From an uncultured Endomicrobiia bacterium (GTDB lineage: Bacteria > Elusimicrobiota > Endomicrobiia > DTEH01), in assembly GCA_937928765.1 (NCBI GenBank), contig CALFVX010000017.1:23615-87614 (forward strand): 64,000 bases of DNA, in the 5' to 3' direction. A program made the position numbers and the translations under genes. Positions within the stretch are counted from its first letter, which is position 1. The number at the start of each line of letters is the position of its first letter. The notes below the pieces were generated by a model. It searched no databases. It had not been told where the DNA came from and saw nothing but the letters and a program-made list of their open reading frames with translations. Below are positions 37,914 through 48,016 of the stretch, piece after piece.

Positions 37914-38330
37914 TTACAAAATTAATTTTATAGCTTTTGGTGGACAAACTTTTACACACAACTCGCATAGAATACATTTGTTTTTATCAAAAGATACCGT
38001 ATATGTTTCTTTATCCATCTTTAATGCACCAACAGGACATATTGGTATACAAACACCACAATGATAACATATCTCTTCATTAAACTTAATATCTTTACTT
38101 AAAGGTTCAACTTCTATACCAAAATTTCTTAAAAATTTAACTCCTTCATCAAAATTCTCTTTTTTGCCTGAAATCTCTAAAACTAAAACACCTTCTGCAT
38201 CAGGTTGAATAGTGGCTTTCAAAATATTTATCATCAGATCATAATCTTTAACAAGATGATACACAACAGGTTTATCAATTAAATGTTTTGGAAATTTTAA
38301 AACAAGTTTTCTTATTAAATCTTTTGTCAT
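37914..38330 (-). CDS. NIL-domain 4Fe-4S ferredoxin
   Basis: 138 residues: an N-terminal NIL (ACT-like) domain of about 75 residues, then two 4Fe-4S clusters 'CYHCGVCIPICPVGALKM' and 'CILCELCVKVCPPKAIKL', all eight Cys present. Its homologue MA1822 in Methanosarcina works with COG1900 in homocysteine synthesis. It forms a pair with the UPF0280 gene. A NIL domain can also sense methionine; that role cannot be excluded. Confidence 0.88.
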   Translation of the reverse strand: MTKDLIRKLVLKFPKHLIDKPVVYHLVKDYDLMINILKATIQPDAEGVLVLEISGKKENFDEGVKFLRNFGIEVEPLSKDIKFNEEICYHCGVCIPICPVGALKMDKETYTVSFDKNKCILCELCVKVCPPKAIKLIL

Positions 38331-38366
38331 AAAAATATCCTCATCTTTTTAAAATTACTATTTTAT

Positions 38367-40052
38367 TTAATAATCTTTATTTTCTTCTTTTGGTGAGATA
38401 ATCTTTCCAGAAAATGCTTTACAAAACTTTTCTACTTCAGGAGTAATTCTTGTTTTCTTTGGTTTTATTTCAATAGGTTTTAAATCGTTAAGTTGCTTAT
38501 TAGAAGAAACTTCTTCTGATAAAACAATTTTTTGTTCAGATTGTATATCGTATACAACTTTAAAATTCTTTGTTGTAAGTTGATAAAGAATTTTTTCTAA
38601 ATTCAAATTATGCTGTTGCAACATGTGTTTTACATATTTGTTAGGAAATAGTATTTTTAAGGTATCGTTTAGAAAACAAACCTTTGATTCTAAAAGTATA
38701 GGATAGCTTAGCGGTTTTTCAGTTTTTATTTTCTCTAATACTTGTTCCCATAAAGATTCTAAAGTTTCTTTATTAAAATTAAATTCTTGTTTATCAACAG
38801 AAATATCTTGTTGTTTAAGCTCCTCTTGATTAGAAGATGAAGAATTTTTTTCTAAAACTTTATCATCTTTAGTTAATTTTTTATCTTTCAAACCAACTTC
38901 ATCTTTTTGTTTTTCAATAATATCATAAGTATTATAATTTTCAATATATTTTATAATTTCACTAATTTCAAAATATTGTCTTATAAGTTTTACACTATTA
39001 ATTTCAAGCAAAATTTTTGGAAATTCTGTTCTTTTAATTTCTTCAACTAAATAAAGTAATTGTTGAATGTAAGATATAATATGTGTTGTTGAAAAAAGAT
39101 CTTTAAATTGTTCTAAATTATAAATATTGTCTTCTTGGATACTCGCAGTTCTAAAATACAATAACTTTCTAAAAAATTCTAAAACATCTTTTGCAAATTG
39201 TATAAGATCTATCCCAGAGTTATAAATCTCGTCAACAAATTCTAAAATTGATTTTACATCATCTTTGGTTATTAATTTTACATATTTTTCAACATACTCA
39301 GTTGGTGTTGAACCCCAAAGCTGAAGTATAACTTTTGAATCAACCTTAGCATACAATTCCGTTAAAGCAAGTATCTGGTCTAGCAAACTTAGAGAATCTC
39401 TTACAGAACCTAAAGAAAATTCTGAAATTAATTTCAAAGCATCATCAGTGATTTTGTCTATTTTGTTTTCAGATTTTACAACAAATTTTAATCTTTCAAA
39501 TATAATATTTTTTAAAACAGGCCTGAATTGAAAAACTTGACATCTAGAAATAATTGTTTGTGGCAAGGAATTAAATTCTGTTGTTGCAAGAATAAAAATT
39601 ACATAACTTGGTGGTTCTTCTAAAGTTTTAAGAAAAGCATTAAATGCAGCTTCAGTAATTTGGTGTGCTTCATCAATTATATAAACTTTATATTTACAAC
39701 TTACTGGAACATACTTTACACTTTCTGTCAATGAACGTATTTCGTCAATACCACGGTTTGATGCTGCATCTATCTCTATTACGTCTACACAATTACCCTG
39801 AGTTATCTCTGTACAATTTTTACATTGGTTACAAGGTTCAAAATCAACAGTTGGAGATAAACAATTTATTGCTTTTGCAAAAATTCTTGCAGTAGAAGTT
39901 TTACCAGTACCTCTTGTGCCAGAAAAAATATAAGAATGCCATACCTTGCCAGATTTTAGTGCATTTTTTAATGTTGTAACAATATGTTGTTGGCCAATAA
40001 TTTCACTAAATTTTTGTGGTCTATATTTTCTTGCTAAAACTAAATAACTCAT
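38367..40052 (-). CDS. dnaX: DNA polymerase III subunits gamma/tau
   Basis: 561 residues. Walker A 'SGTRGTGKTSTARIFAKAIN' is at residues 44-63, the zinc module 'CNQCKNCTEITQGNC' follows, then 'IDAASNRGIDEIRSL', Walker B 'VYIIDEAHQI' and arginine finger region 'QTIISRCQVFQF'. Domain III and a Lys/Glu-rich linker lead to a C-terminal domain. It loads the sliding clamp. Its start overlaps the end of pyrF by 4 bp (ATGA). No frameshift site was recognised for a gamma form. Confidence 0.95.
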   Translation of the reverse strand: MSYLVLARKYRPQKFSEIIGQQHIVTTLKNALKSGKVWHSYIFSGTRGTGKTSTARIFAKAINCLSPTVDFEPCNQCKNCTEITQGNCVDVIEIDAASNRGIDEIRSLTESVKYVPVSCKYKVYIIDEAHQITEAAFNAFLKTLEEPPSYVIFILATTEFNSLPQTIISRCQVFQFRPVLKNIIFERLKFVVKSENKIDKITDDALKLISEFSLGSVRDSLSLLDQILALTELYAKVDSKVILQLWGSTPTEYVEKYVKLITKDDVKSILEFVDEIYNSGIDLIQFAKDVLEFFRKLLYFRTASIQEDNIYNLEQFKDLFSTTHIISYIQQLLYLVEEIKRTEFPKILLEINSVKLIRQYFEISEIIKYIENYNTYDIIEKQKDEVGLKDKKLTKDDKVLEKNSSSSNQEELKQQDISVDKQEFNFNKETLESLWEQVLEKIKTEKPLSYPILLESKVCFLNDTLKILFPNKYVKHMLQQHNLNLEKILYQLTTKNFKVVYDIQSEQKIVLSEEVSSNKQLNDLKPIEIKPKKTRITPEVEKFCKAFSGKIISPKEENKDY

Positions 40053-40741
40053 TTTTTGTTTATAAAAATTAAATCATTTAAGTATTTTAAAGTTTTATTT
40101 ATATTTTCTGATTCATAAATACTTCTTCCAACAACAACATAGTCTGCATCTAAAGATAAAACATTCTCAATTGTGTTAGTTCTTTTTTGATCAACATTTT
40201 TATTACCTAAAGTTATTCCAGGAACTAAAGTTAAAAATTTTTCCCCACAAGTTTTTTTTATAATTTTGACCTCATTTGCTGAACATACTACCCCATCTAA
40301 ACCACAACTTTTTGCTAATTTAGCAAGATTGAGAATAGTTTCTTTTATGTTTGTTTTGAAACCAAAATATTTTAAATCTTCTTCTTCTAAACTTGTTAAA
40401 ATTGTTACTGCAAAGATTATAAAATTTAATTTTTTGTCTAAAACAAAATCTTTTGTTTCTTTTAGCAGATTTTTACCTCCTAAAGAATGTATTGTAAAAC
40501 CCCAGATACTATATTTTTTTGAAATTTTTTCTATAGCTTTTACTATTACAGAAGAAATATCATGAAATTTAAGATCAACTAAAACATCACCGCCTCTCTT
40601 AGTTATATAATTTATAATTTCAGGTTGTGTATCAAACAACAGATGGCCAATTTTAAAAATTTTAAAGTTAAAATCTAAAGCATAATCCACAATTTTTTTT
40701 GCTTTTTTTATATCAGTATCTAAAGCTATTACTAACTTCAT
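40049..40741 (-). CDS. pyrF: Orotidine 5'-phosphate decarboxylase
   Basis: 230 residues of the type 1 family. The catalytic block 'DVLVDLKFHDISSVI' has the Lys/Asp pair; 'VPGITLGN' and 'DYVVVGRSIYES' form the phosphate site. The N-terminal 'LVIALDTDIKKAKKIV' is standard. It converts OMP to UMP. Coupled with rph upstream and dnaX downstream by 4-bp overlaps. Confidence 0.94.
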   Translation of the reverse strand: MKLVIALDTDIKKAKKIVDYALDFNFKIFKIGHLLFDTQPEIINYITKRGGDVLVDLKFHDISSVIVKAIEKISKKYSIWGFTIHSLGGKNLLKETKDFVLDKKLNFIIFAVTILTSLEEEDLKYFGFKTNIKETILNLAKLAKSCGLDGVVCSANEVKIIKKTCGEKFLTLVPGITLGNKNVDQKRTNTIENVLSLDADYVVVGRSIYESENINKTLKYLNDLIFINKK

Positions 40742-41424
40742 TTAATTTTTAGAATTTTTTTCTCTAATTGTACTATTTTTATAATATCTTTTTGTGCAAG
40801 ATTTATTAAATCATTTATGATTTTTGTATCATATAAACCTCTTTCTGCTGTATATTGTAGTTCTACAAGTTCTTTATCTTCTGTCATTATAACTGTCATA
40901 TCAACTTCGGCTTTATTATCTTCTTCTTGGCAAAGATCAACAATTTTTTTACCATCAACTATACCTACCGAAATACTGCCAATAAATTTTTTTATAGGAT
41001 TCCGTTCAAGTTTTTTTTGGTTTATCAAGTTGTTAAATAAATCATACATAGCAACAAAAGCACCATTTATAGAAGCAGTTCTTGTACCACCATCAGCTTG
41101 TAATACATCACAATCAATAATTACAGTATTTGGACCCAAAGCGCCTAAATCTACAACTGCACGCAATGCTCTGCCGATAATACGAGATATTTCTTTTGTC
41201 CTTCCACTGGTTAGTTGTTGTTGAGGAGAGTTTCGTTGTTTTGAAGATGATTGCGGTAACATAAAATATTCTGCAGTAACCCAACCAAAATTTGTAGATC
41301 TTAGATGTGGTGGCTGACCTTGTTGTATTGTAGCATTACATAAAACCTCTGTATTACCCATACAAAATAGACATGAGCCTAATGCAAATTTATTATATTT
41401 TCGAATAATACTAATCTTTCTCAT
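40738..41424 (-). CDS. rph: RNase PH, N-terminally short
   Basis: 228 residues. The core has 'FGWVTAEYFMLPQSS', 'GRTKEISRIIGRALRAVVDL' and 'IIDCDVLQADGGTRTASI', matching tRNA 3' end-processing RNase PH. The usual opening RxDGRxxxxLR of about a dozen residues is missing: the protein starts inside the second strand ('SIIRKYNKFALGSCLF'), and the frame upstream of the ATG meets a stop codon quickly. Catalytic residues in the core seem kept. It overlaps the flavodoxin gene by 14 bp. Confidence 0.9.
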   Translation of the reverse strand: MRKISIIRKYNKFALGSCLFCMGNTEVLCNATIQQGQPPHLRSTNFGWVTAEYFMLPQSSSKQRNSPQQQLTSGRTKEISRIIGRALRAVVDLGALGPNTVIIDCDVLQADGGTRTASINGAFVAMYDLFNNLINQKKLERNPIKKFIGSISVGIVDGKKIVDLCQEEDNKAEVDMTVIMTEDKELVELQYTAERGLYDTKIINDLINLAQKDIIKIVQLEKKILKIK

Positions 41425-41884
41425 AAAATTTTTTTATTTCTTTTATTTTATCTAAATATTTTTTGGTTTTTAAATCTTTTTTAGTTATTGAAATAGTAAA
41501 TTTTGGTCTTTTATTTATTATTTTATTAATTTCTTTAAACATACTTTCATTTGCGTGAAAACCCATAGTTGCTACAAAAGAAATATTTTTAATTTTTTCT
41601 TTAAAATTATTTAAGAAAGTTCGTATAGCAGGAGGAACATTTGATGCCCAAACCGGAAAACATAAAACTATGTTTTCATAAAAATCCAAATTTTTTGTTA
41701 TTTGTTTTATATCAGTAGTTTTCTTTTTTAAAGCATCATATCCAGCAACTAAAAATCCTAAAAATCCTTTGCGATTTTTAAGATCTATAATTTGTTCTGT
41801 TTCACAATTTAATAATTCAGAAATTTTTTCTGCAACAAGTTTTGTTTTCCCACTTAAAGAATAATAAATTACTAAAAAATTCAT
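41411..41884 (-). CDS. Flavodoxin-like protein
   Basis: About 157 residues from ATG 41884 (the frame is open to 41920 but the fold starts at 'MNFLVIYYSLSGKTKLVAEK'). The phosphate loop of FMN-binding flavodoxins is 'YYSLSGKTK'; 'NIVLCFPVWASNVPPAIRTFL' is the second FMN loop. It resembles the Flavodoxin_3/4 type, which often includes NAD(P)H:quinone-related proteins. Redox partner not known. Confidence 0.82.
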   Translation of the reverse strand: MNFLVIYYSLSGKTKLVAEKISELLNCETEQIIDLKNRKGFLGFLVAGYDALKKKTTDIKQITKNLDFYENIVLCFPVWASNVPPAIRTFLNNFKEKIKNISFVATMGFHANESMFKEINKIINKRPKFTISITKKDLKTKKYLDKIKEIKKFYEKD

Positions 41885-41972
41885 AATTTTAAAATATAAA
41901 AAAATTATTTTGAATATCAACTAATTTAAGATTTCAAAAAATCAAATAAGTTTAAGAAAAAGATTTTTTAGT

Positions 41973-44720
41973 TTACAATTCCTTATAATAACTTTTAATT
42001 TTTTCTATTTTTTCTTTTGTAAGCAGATATTTTTCTTTAATTCTTTCAACTTCCTCCTTAGGCGCTTTAGCTAAAAATTCAGAGTTATTAAGTTTTTGTT
42101 CAAATAAAATAAAGAATTTTTCTGTTTCTTCAAGTTCTTTTTTAAGCCGTTTTTTTTCTTTCTCAAAATCAATAATTCCTTCAAGTAAGATATAAAGTTC
42201 TAATGTACCAAATTCTTTTGTAATCTCAAAGATTGCTGTTGCTGAATGTTGTGGTTTTTTAAACTCTTCATTTTTTTTGTTTATAAAAGACATATTGTTT
42301 ATTAATCCTAATCTTTGTATATAATTTGAATATTCCTTTATTGTATCTAAAATTTTTTGATTTTTTTCTATAACTATTATGATATTTGGCTTTATATTAA
42401 GTTGAATTTTAAATTCGTTGCGGATAGTTCTTATTTCGGAAACAATATTTTTTATAACTTCATAACTTATGACTTTTAAATTATCAAATTTAAAATTAGA
42501 TTCTTCAACAAAACCACTATCTAAAATACTATCTTTTTCTTCTTCAGAAAATAAAAATTTTATATTTTGGTATATGTATTCTGTAAAAAATGGTGTTATT
42601 GGATGTAATAGTTTTAAAATTTTATTTAAAACAATCAAAAGTACACTTAAAGTAGAAACTTTTTTTTCTTCTTTTTGAAGATTAATTTTTGCTGTTTCTA
42701 AATACCAATCACAAAATTTAAACCATACAAAACCATACAATTCGTGTGCAATTGAACCCAACAGATATTTTTTATGATATTCTTTAATTTTTATTATTAA
42801 ACTATTTAATTCACTAAGAATCCATTGTTCTGCAATACCTAAATAAGAAATTTTTGATTCATCAAAATTTTTTATCCAATTTTTTATAAAATTAGAATCT
42901 TGTTTTGAGATATTCATCAATATAAACTTAGTCATATTATAAACTTTGTTCATGAAATTTCGTGATGAAACAAAATTTTCTTCTGAAAGATAAATATCTC
43001 TTCCAGCAGTAGTTGATGAAACTAAAGAAAATCTTAACGCATCAGTTCCATATTTTTCTACAATATCTAGAGGATCTATAACATTACCTAGAGATTTTGA
43101 CATTTTTTTTCCATGAATGTCTCTTACAATCCCATGCACAAAAACTTCTCTAAATGGCACTTCTTTTAAAAAATATAGCCCCATCATTATCATCCTTGCA
43201 ACCCATAGATAAAGTATTTCGTATCCTGTAACTAATATTTGTGTAGGATAGTAATATTTTAATTCAGCGTTATTTTCATCTAGACCCCAACCAAAAACAG
43301 AAAATGGCCACAAAGCAGATGAAAACCATGTATCTAAAACATCTGTGTCTTGATAAAACTCTGTTGTTTTACAATTAGGACATTCTTCTGGCTTTTTTTC
43401 AGAAACTATAACAGAACAAAATTCTGTATCTTTCTGTAATTCAGAGTTATAATTTTTGCAGTACCAAACAGGTATTCTATGTCCCCACCATATTTGTCTT
43501 GATATACACCAATCTTTTATGTTATTTAGCCATCTTAATGTATGCTCTTTGTAAACTTCAGGATAGTATACAACCTTACCTTCAGAAATTGCTTCGTATG
43601 CCTTTTTAGCAATATCTTTCATTTTCAAAAACCACTGTTTTGAAGTTAAAGGTTCAATAACTGTTCCACAACGATAACATACTCCAACATTGTGAGTATA
43701 ATCTTCAACTTTTTCAATTAATCCGAGTTGTTTAAGATCTTCTACAACTTTCTTTCTGCAATCAAACCTGTCAATTCCACAGTATATACCAACATTTATC
43801 ATTTTAGCATCTTCATCTATAACTTTTAGTATCTCAAGATTATGTTTTTGCGCAATTTCAAAATCTAAAGGATCATGTGCAGGAGTAACTTTTACTGCAC
43901 CACTACCGAATTCTATATCTATGGTATCATCTGATATAATTTTTATTTCTCTGTTAATTAATGGTAATATAACAGTTTCTCCAATTAATCTTTTATATCT
44001 TTCATCATTTGGGTTTATAGCAACAGCAGTATCTCCTAACATTGTTTCTGGTCTTACTGTTGCAACTGTGATATATTTAACCTGTAAATTTTTATTCTTT
44101 AAGGGATATTTTATATATAAAAGTTTATCCTTTTGTTCTTTGTATTCAACTTCAATATCAGCAAGTGCTGTTTTACATCTTGGACACCAATTAACAATAC
44201 GCTCTCCTCTGTAGATATATCCTTCATCAAAAAGTTTTTTAAACGCTTTAAATACTGCTTTTGAACAGACTTCATCCATTGTAAACCTTGTTCTATCCCA
44301 ATCACATAAACAACCAATATTTTTTAACTGATTAAGTATTGTGTCACCGGTTTCTTTTCTCCATTGCCACATAAATTCTAAAAATTTTTCTCTACCTAAA
44401 GAATGTTTTGTTTTACCTTGTTTAAGTAAAATTCGTTCAACTACATTTTGTGTAGCAATACCTCCATGGTCTGTTCCTGGAAGCCATAAAGTGTTAAACC
44501 CTTTCATTTTAGCTAAACGGATTATAAGATCTTGAAGAGTATTATTTAGAGCGTGACCCATATGAAGAGCACCAGTTATATTCGGTGGAGGAATCACTAT
44601 AACAAAAGGTTTTTTTGTTTTATCAATTTCGCTGTGGTAAAGTTTTTTCTCAAACCAAAACTGCAAAATTTTAGTTTCAGTTTCTTTAGGATTGTATGCT
44701 TTGGGAAATTCGTTGTTCAT
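41973..44720 (-). CDS. valS: Valine--tRNA ligase
   Basis: About 915 residues from ATG 44720, which has GGAG 8 bp upstream; a more upstream ATG adds six unconserved residues. The class I motifs are 'NITGALHMGHALNN' and 'GKKMSKSLGNVIDP', with the editing domain ('RPETMLGDTAVAINPND') and the C-terminal coiled-coil arm ('FEKEKKRLKKELEETEKFF'). Full length. It precedes pfp's 3' end on the same strand. Confidence 0.96.
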   Translation of the reverse strand: MNNEFPKAYNPKETETKILQFWFEKKLYHSEIDKTKKPFVIVIPPPNITGALHMGHALNNTLQDLIIRLAKMKGFNTLWLPGTDHGGIATQNVVERILLKQGKTKHSLGREKFLEFMWQWRKETGDTILNQLKNIGCLCDWDRTRFTMDEVCSKAVFKAFKKLFDEGYIYRGERIVNWCPRCKTALADIEVEYKEQKDKLLYIKYPLKNKNLQVKYITVATVRPETMLGDTAVAINPNDERYKRLIGETVILPLINREIKIISDDTIDIEFGSGAVKVTPAHDPLDFEIAQKHNLEILKVIDEDAKMINVGIYCGIDRFDCRKKVVEDLKQLGLIEKVEDYTHNVGVCYRCGTVIEPLTSKQWFLKMKDIAKKAYEAISEGKVVYYPEVYKEHTLRWLNNIKDWCISRQIWWGHRIPVWYCKNYNSELQKDTEFCSVIVSEKKPEECPNCKTTEFYQDTDVLDTWFSSALWPFSVFGWGLDENNAELKYYYPTQILVTGYEILYLWVARMIMMGLYFLKEVPFREVFVHGIVRDIHGKKMSKSLGNVIDPLDIVEKYGTDALRFSLVSSTTAGRDIYLSEENFVSSRNFMNKVYNMTKFILMNISKQDSNFIKNWIKNFDESKISYLGIAEQWILSELNSLIIKIKEYHKKYLLGSIAHELYGFVWFKFCDWYLETAKINLQKEEKKVSTLSVLLIVLNKILKLLHPITPFFTEYIYQNIKFLFSEEEKDSILDSGFVEESNFKFDNLKVISYEVIKNIVSEIRTIRNEFKIQLNIKPNIIIVIEKNQKILDTIKEYSNYIQRLGLINNMSFINKKNEEFKKPQHSATAIFEITKEFGTLELYILLEGIIDFEKEKKRLKKELEETEKFFILFEQKLNNSEFLAKAPKEEVERIKEKYLLTKEKIEKIKSYYKEL

Positions 44721-44792
44721 AACTATAACTCCAAACAAAAATTAAAAAAGAAAAAATCTTACAATCTCTACTTTAAAAAACTACAAATTCAA

Positions 44793-46466
44793 CTACTTTT
44801 TCTTATGTTCAAGTTCAAGAGTTATTGTTGTCATATCACATATAGATGAAGGACCAAAATATTGTATAGGCCCTGGAAATGTATAACTTTCAGTCAGAGA
44901 CCAGTTGTCTTTATATTTTTGTAAAAACTTGAATGGTTCACCATTAAGATCCACTAATGCCTTTTTTATTACAGGTTTTTCTTTACCTTTTCTGCGTTCA
45001 ATATTCATCATCATTGTAATAGGCACCCCACAACATTCCCAATCAGAAGGTTTTTTTATAAGTTTTTGCACAGAAGCCATATAACCACTAAGACCATTTA
45101 ATACAAGTACTGCTGCTGTATATCCTAAAGAATACCCATAATTAGCATCAAAATTAGATGGATCACAACATCTGCCTTCATAACCAAAAAAGTGTGCTAA
45201 GAAAGAAACTTTCCCTTCAAACTTACCTTGTTTTTTTAACTCAGACAATTTTTTCTTCACCATATCAATTAAAAGTTTTTCTGTTTCTATTAGAGAAACC
45301 TGGACATTCCCATGAGGATCTCTATCAAGCAACAACTGTGAAGAGATATCTTCAGGAAGATCTTTCATCAAAGATACAAGATTTTCAGGAAGCTTTGTAT
45401 ATATAAAATTTTTCTTTTCTTCAATGCTTAATAAAGAATTTATTGGCTGTTCATTTTCTGCTAACACATCATTTAGTCTAGAAATTAGCTCTTTTATTTC
45501 AGGGATAAATTCGATTAATCCTTCTGGTAGCAATACAATACCAAAATTTTTGTTTTGTTGAGCACGTTTAACAATAACATCTACGATTTTATCAACAATT
45601 TGTGAAAGAGTAAGTTTTTTATCAAAAACTTCTTCTGCTATAAGGACAATATTAGGATGTGTTTTTAAAGCAACCTCTAAAGCAATATGTGAAGCGCTTC
45701 GTCCCATAAGACGAATAAAGTGCCAATATTTTCTTGACGAACAAGCATCTTTTGCAATATTACCAACAAGCTCTGAGTACACCTTTGTTGCAGTATCAAA
45801 CCCAAATGAAGTTTCAATATAAGGATTTTTTAAGTCTCCATCAATAGTCTTTGGCACACCAACCACAGTTATTTTAATATTTTCTTTTCTGAAATACTCT
45901 GCAAGAATTGCTGCATTAGTGTTAGAATCATCCCCACCAACTATAACTAATCCAGAAATACCACTCTCAGTAAGAGTTTTTTTAACTTGTTCAAATTGTT
46001 GTTGTGTTTCAATTTTTGTTCTACCAGTACCTATCATATCAAATCCACCGGTGTTTCTGTAATTATCAACCATAGAAGATGTAATTTCTACAAGCTTGTT
46101 TTCAATTATTCCAGAAGGACCATCTAAAAATCCAAAAAGTTTATTTTTTGAATTTGTTCTCTTTAATGCGTCAAAAAGTCCAGCAACAACATTATGTCCT
46201 GCAGGAGCAGGTCCACCAGAAAAAACAACTCCAACTTTGATCGTTCTTTTTACAACTTCAGAATTTTTTCCCTTTATAAATTTCACAATTGGCATACCAT
46301 ATGTATTTGTAAAAATTTTTTTAAGTATTTCTTTATCAGAGATACTTTCTGTTGGCTTACCAAATTTTAACACTATTGATTTAGGCCCGTTTTTAAGAAT
46401 TGAAGGCAATACAGGTTTAAAATTTTTTCTTACAAGTTGAAGTTGTGAAATATTTTGTTTAACCAT
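44793..46466 (-). CDS. pfp: Diphosphate-dependent phosphofructokinase
   Basis: 557 residues, the long PPi-PFK clade shared with plants and spirochaetes. 'VGGDDSNTNAA' (176-186) has the Asp that marks pyrophosphate use in place of the Gly of ATP enzymes, and 'GVPKTIDGDLKN' (203-214) carries the catalytic TIDGD. It reversibly phosphorylates fructose 6-phosphate, saving ATP in fermentative glycolysis. A very strong ribosome binding site (AGGGGGGAA) precedes it. The 238-bp gap to htpX is AT-rich and should hold divergent promoters. Confidence 0.95.
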   Translation of the reverse strand: MVKQNISQLQLVRKNFKPVLPSILKNGPKSIVLKFGKPTESISDKEILKKIFTNTYGMPIVKFIKGKNSEVVKRTIKVGVVFSGGPAPAGHNVVAGLFDALKRTNSKNKLFGFLDGPSGIIENKLVEITSSMVDNYRNTGGFDMIGTGRTKIETQQQFEQVKKTLTESGISGLVIVGGDDSNTNAAILAEYFRKENIKITVVGVPKTIDGDLKNPYIETSFGFDTATKVYSELVGNIAKDACSSRKYWHFIRLMGRSASHIALEVALKTHPNIVLIAEEVFDKKLTLSQIVDKIVDVIVKRAQQNKNFGIVLLPEGLIEFIPEIKELISRLNDVLAENEQPINSLLSIEEKKNFIYTKLPENLVSLMKDLPEDISSQLLLDRDPHGNVQVSLIETEKLLIDMVKKKLSELKKQGKFEGKVSFLAHFFGYEGRCCDPSNFDANYGYSLGYTAAVLVLNGLSGYMASVQKLIKKPSDWECCGVPITMMMNIERRKGKEKPVIKKALVDLNGEPFKFLQKYKDNWSLTESYTFPGPIQYFGPSSICDMTTITLELEHKKK

Positions 46467-46704
46467 AAATTCCCCCCTTTTTTGATAAAATTGTATGAAA
46501 AACTTTGTGCTTTAAATGCATCTAAATATTATATATAAATTTTTGGAAATTTTGATTTTATTATAATAAAAATTTTTGCAAAAATAAACATTTGTAAAAA
46601 ATTTTTAAATTTTTATTTATATTGATTTTCATTTAAAAAAATAATATTAATTTTAAATAAGTTTAAGCAAATAAAAAATTACTTATTAAGGAGGTAAAAA
46701 GAAA

Positions 46705-47592
46705 ATGAACACTTTTAAAACAACATTACTTATGCTTGCATTAATAATGCTTTTTGTAATTGTAGGTAATTTCATTGGTGGTAAGGAAGGTATGATTTGG
46801 GCATTTATTATGGCAGTTATGATGAACGGTGTTGCATACTGGTTTTCTGACAAAATTGTTCTTATGATGTATCGTGCACAAGAAATTAAAGAAGAACAAT
46901 ATCCACAAATTTTTTCTATTATTCGTGAACTTGTAGCTAAAATGAATCTCCCTATGCCAAAAGTTTATATTATTAATACTCAAACACCTAACGCCTTTGC
47001 TACAGGAAGAAATCCAAAAAATTCCGCAGTAGCTTTAACAACAGGAATTATGAATATTCTTAATGAAAGAGAACTGAAAGGAGTAATAGCTCATGAGTTG
47101 TCTCATATAAAAAATAGAGATACATTAATCTCAGTTGTAGCAGCAACAATTGCAGGAGCTATTTTTACTTTGGCAAGGATGGCACAATGGACATTAATGT
47201 TTGGTGGAAACAAAAGAGATAATCGTAACTCAAATCCTTTACAAGCAGTAGGTCTTTTATTAGTTGTTATTCTAGCACCAATCGCTGCTATTATAATACA
47301 ATTAGCTATTTCTCGTTCAAGAGAATATGAAGCAGATAGAACCGCAGCTATAAATTCTTCGGATCCTTTAAGTTTAGCAAACGCGTTAAGAAAACTTCAT
47401 GAAACAGTCCAAAGAATACCGCTACAAAATGCTAACCCTGCAACTACTCATATGTTTATTGTAAATCCTCTCAAAACGGAAAGTTTGTTAACATTATTTT
47501 CCACACATCCACCTATGTCTGAAAGAATCAAAAAATTAGAAGAATTAGACAAAAACTTAAAAGGATATAAAATTCCTAATATTATAAGATAA
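46705..47592 (+). CDS. htpX: HtpX-type membrane zinc protease
   Basis: 295 residues. Two N-terminal membrane helices, the active site 'HELSH' at 130-134, another pair of helices, then the third ligand region 'SREYEADRTAA'. HtpX removes damaged membrane proteins together with FtsH. A strong ribosome binding site AAGGAGG is present. The usual partner gene lemA is found only as a remnant near 36.8 kb. Confidence 0.95.
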   Translation: MNTFKTTLLMLALIMLFVIVGNFIGGKEGMIWAFIMAVMMNGVAYWFSDKIVLMMYRAQEIKEEQYPQIFSIIRELVAKMNLPMPKVYIINTQTPNAFATGRNPKNSAVALTTGIMNILNERELKGVIAHELSHIKNRDTLISVVAATIAGAIFTLARMAQWTLMFGGNKRDNRNSNPLQAVGLLLVVILAPIAAIIIQLAISRSREYEADRTAAINSSDPLSLANALRKLHETVQRIPLQNANPATTHMFIVNPLKTESLLTLFSTHPPMSERIKKLEELDKNLKGYKIPNIIR

Positions 47593-47850
47593 ATGGGTAA
47601 AAAAAGAATCAAAATAAAACAGCAAACTACAAATAATCTATCTCATCAACAAAAAAATTTATTATATAATGTTGTAATAAGTAAAAAAGGGTTTAAAATT
47701 ATAATCTGTAGCATTTTCAGTTTAGCAATAGGTTTTATATTGTTAAAATTTACAAATTCTGAAGCAGATAATTGGGCAAGTGTGATGTCTCCAATTTTAA
47801 TAATTTCATCATATATTTTTATAGCAATAGGAATATTAGTAAAAGATTAA
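47593..47850 (+). CDS. Small two-helix membrane protein (DUF3098-like)
   Basis: 85 residues: basic N-terminal tail (~35 residues), membrane helix, short loop, second helix ending in 'AIGILVKD'. The start codon directly follows the htpX stop with no gap, so it is translationally coupled. Shape resembles DUF3098-type small proteins; the match is weak and function unknown. Confidence 0.55.
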   Translation: MGKKRIKIKQQTTNNLSHQQKNLLYNVVISKKGFKIIICSIFSLAIGFILLKFTNSEADNWASVMSPILIISSYIFIAIGILVKD

Positions 47851-48016
47851 TTTTAGATAAATTTTATTTTGATGCTCTTTTTAGATTTTAAGATGTAAAG
47901 TTGGATGTGTTTTTTAAAATCTTCTTTTAATTCTATTTAGTAGAAAAACTTTATAAGAAAAATTGTTTTTTTATTTTTTAAAATTTAATACAATACTAAA
48001 AACTAGGGGGACTTAG

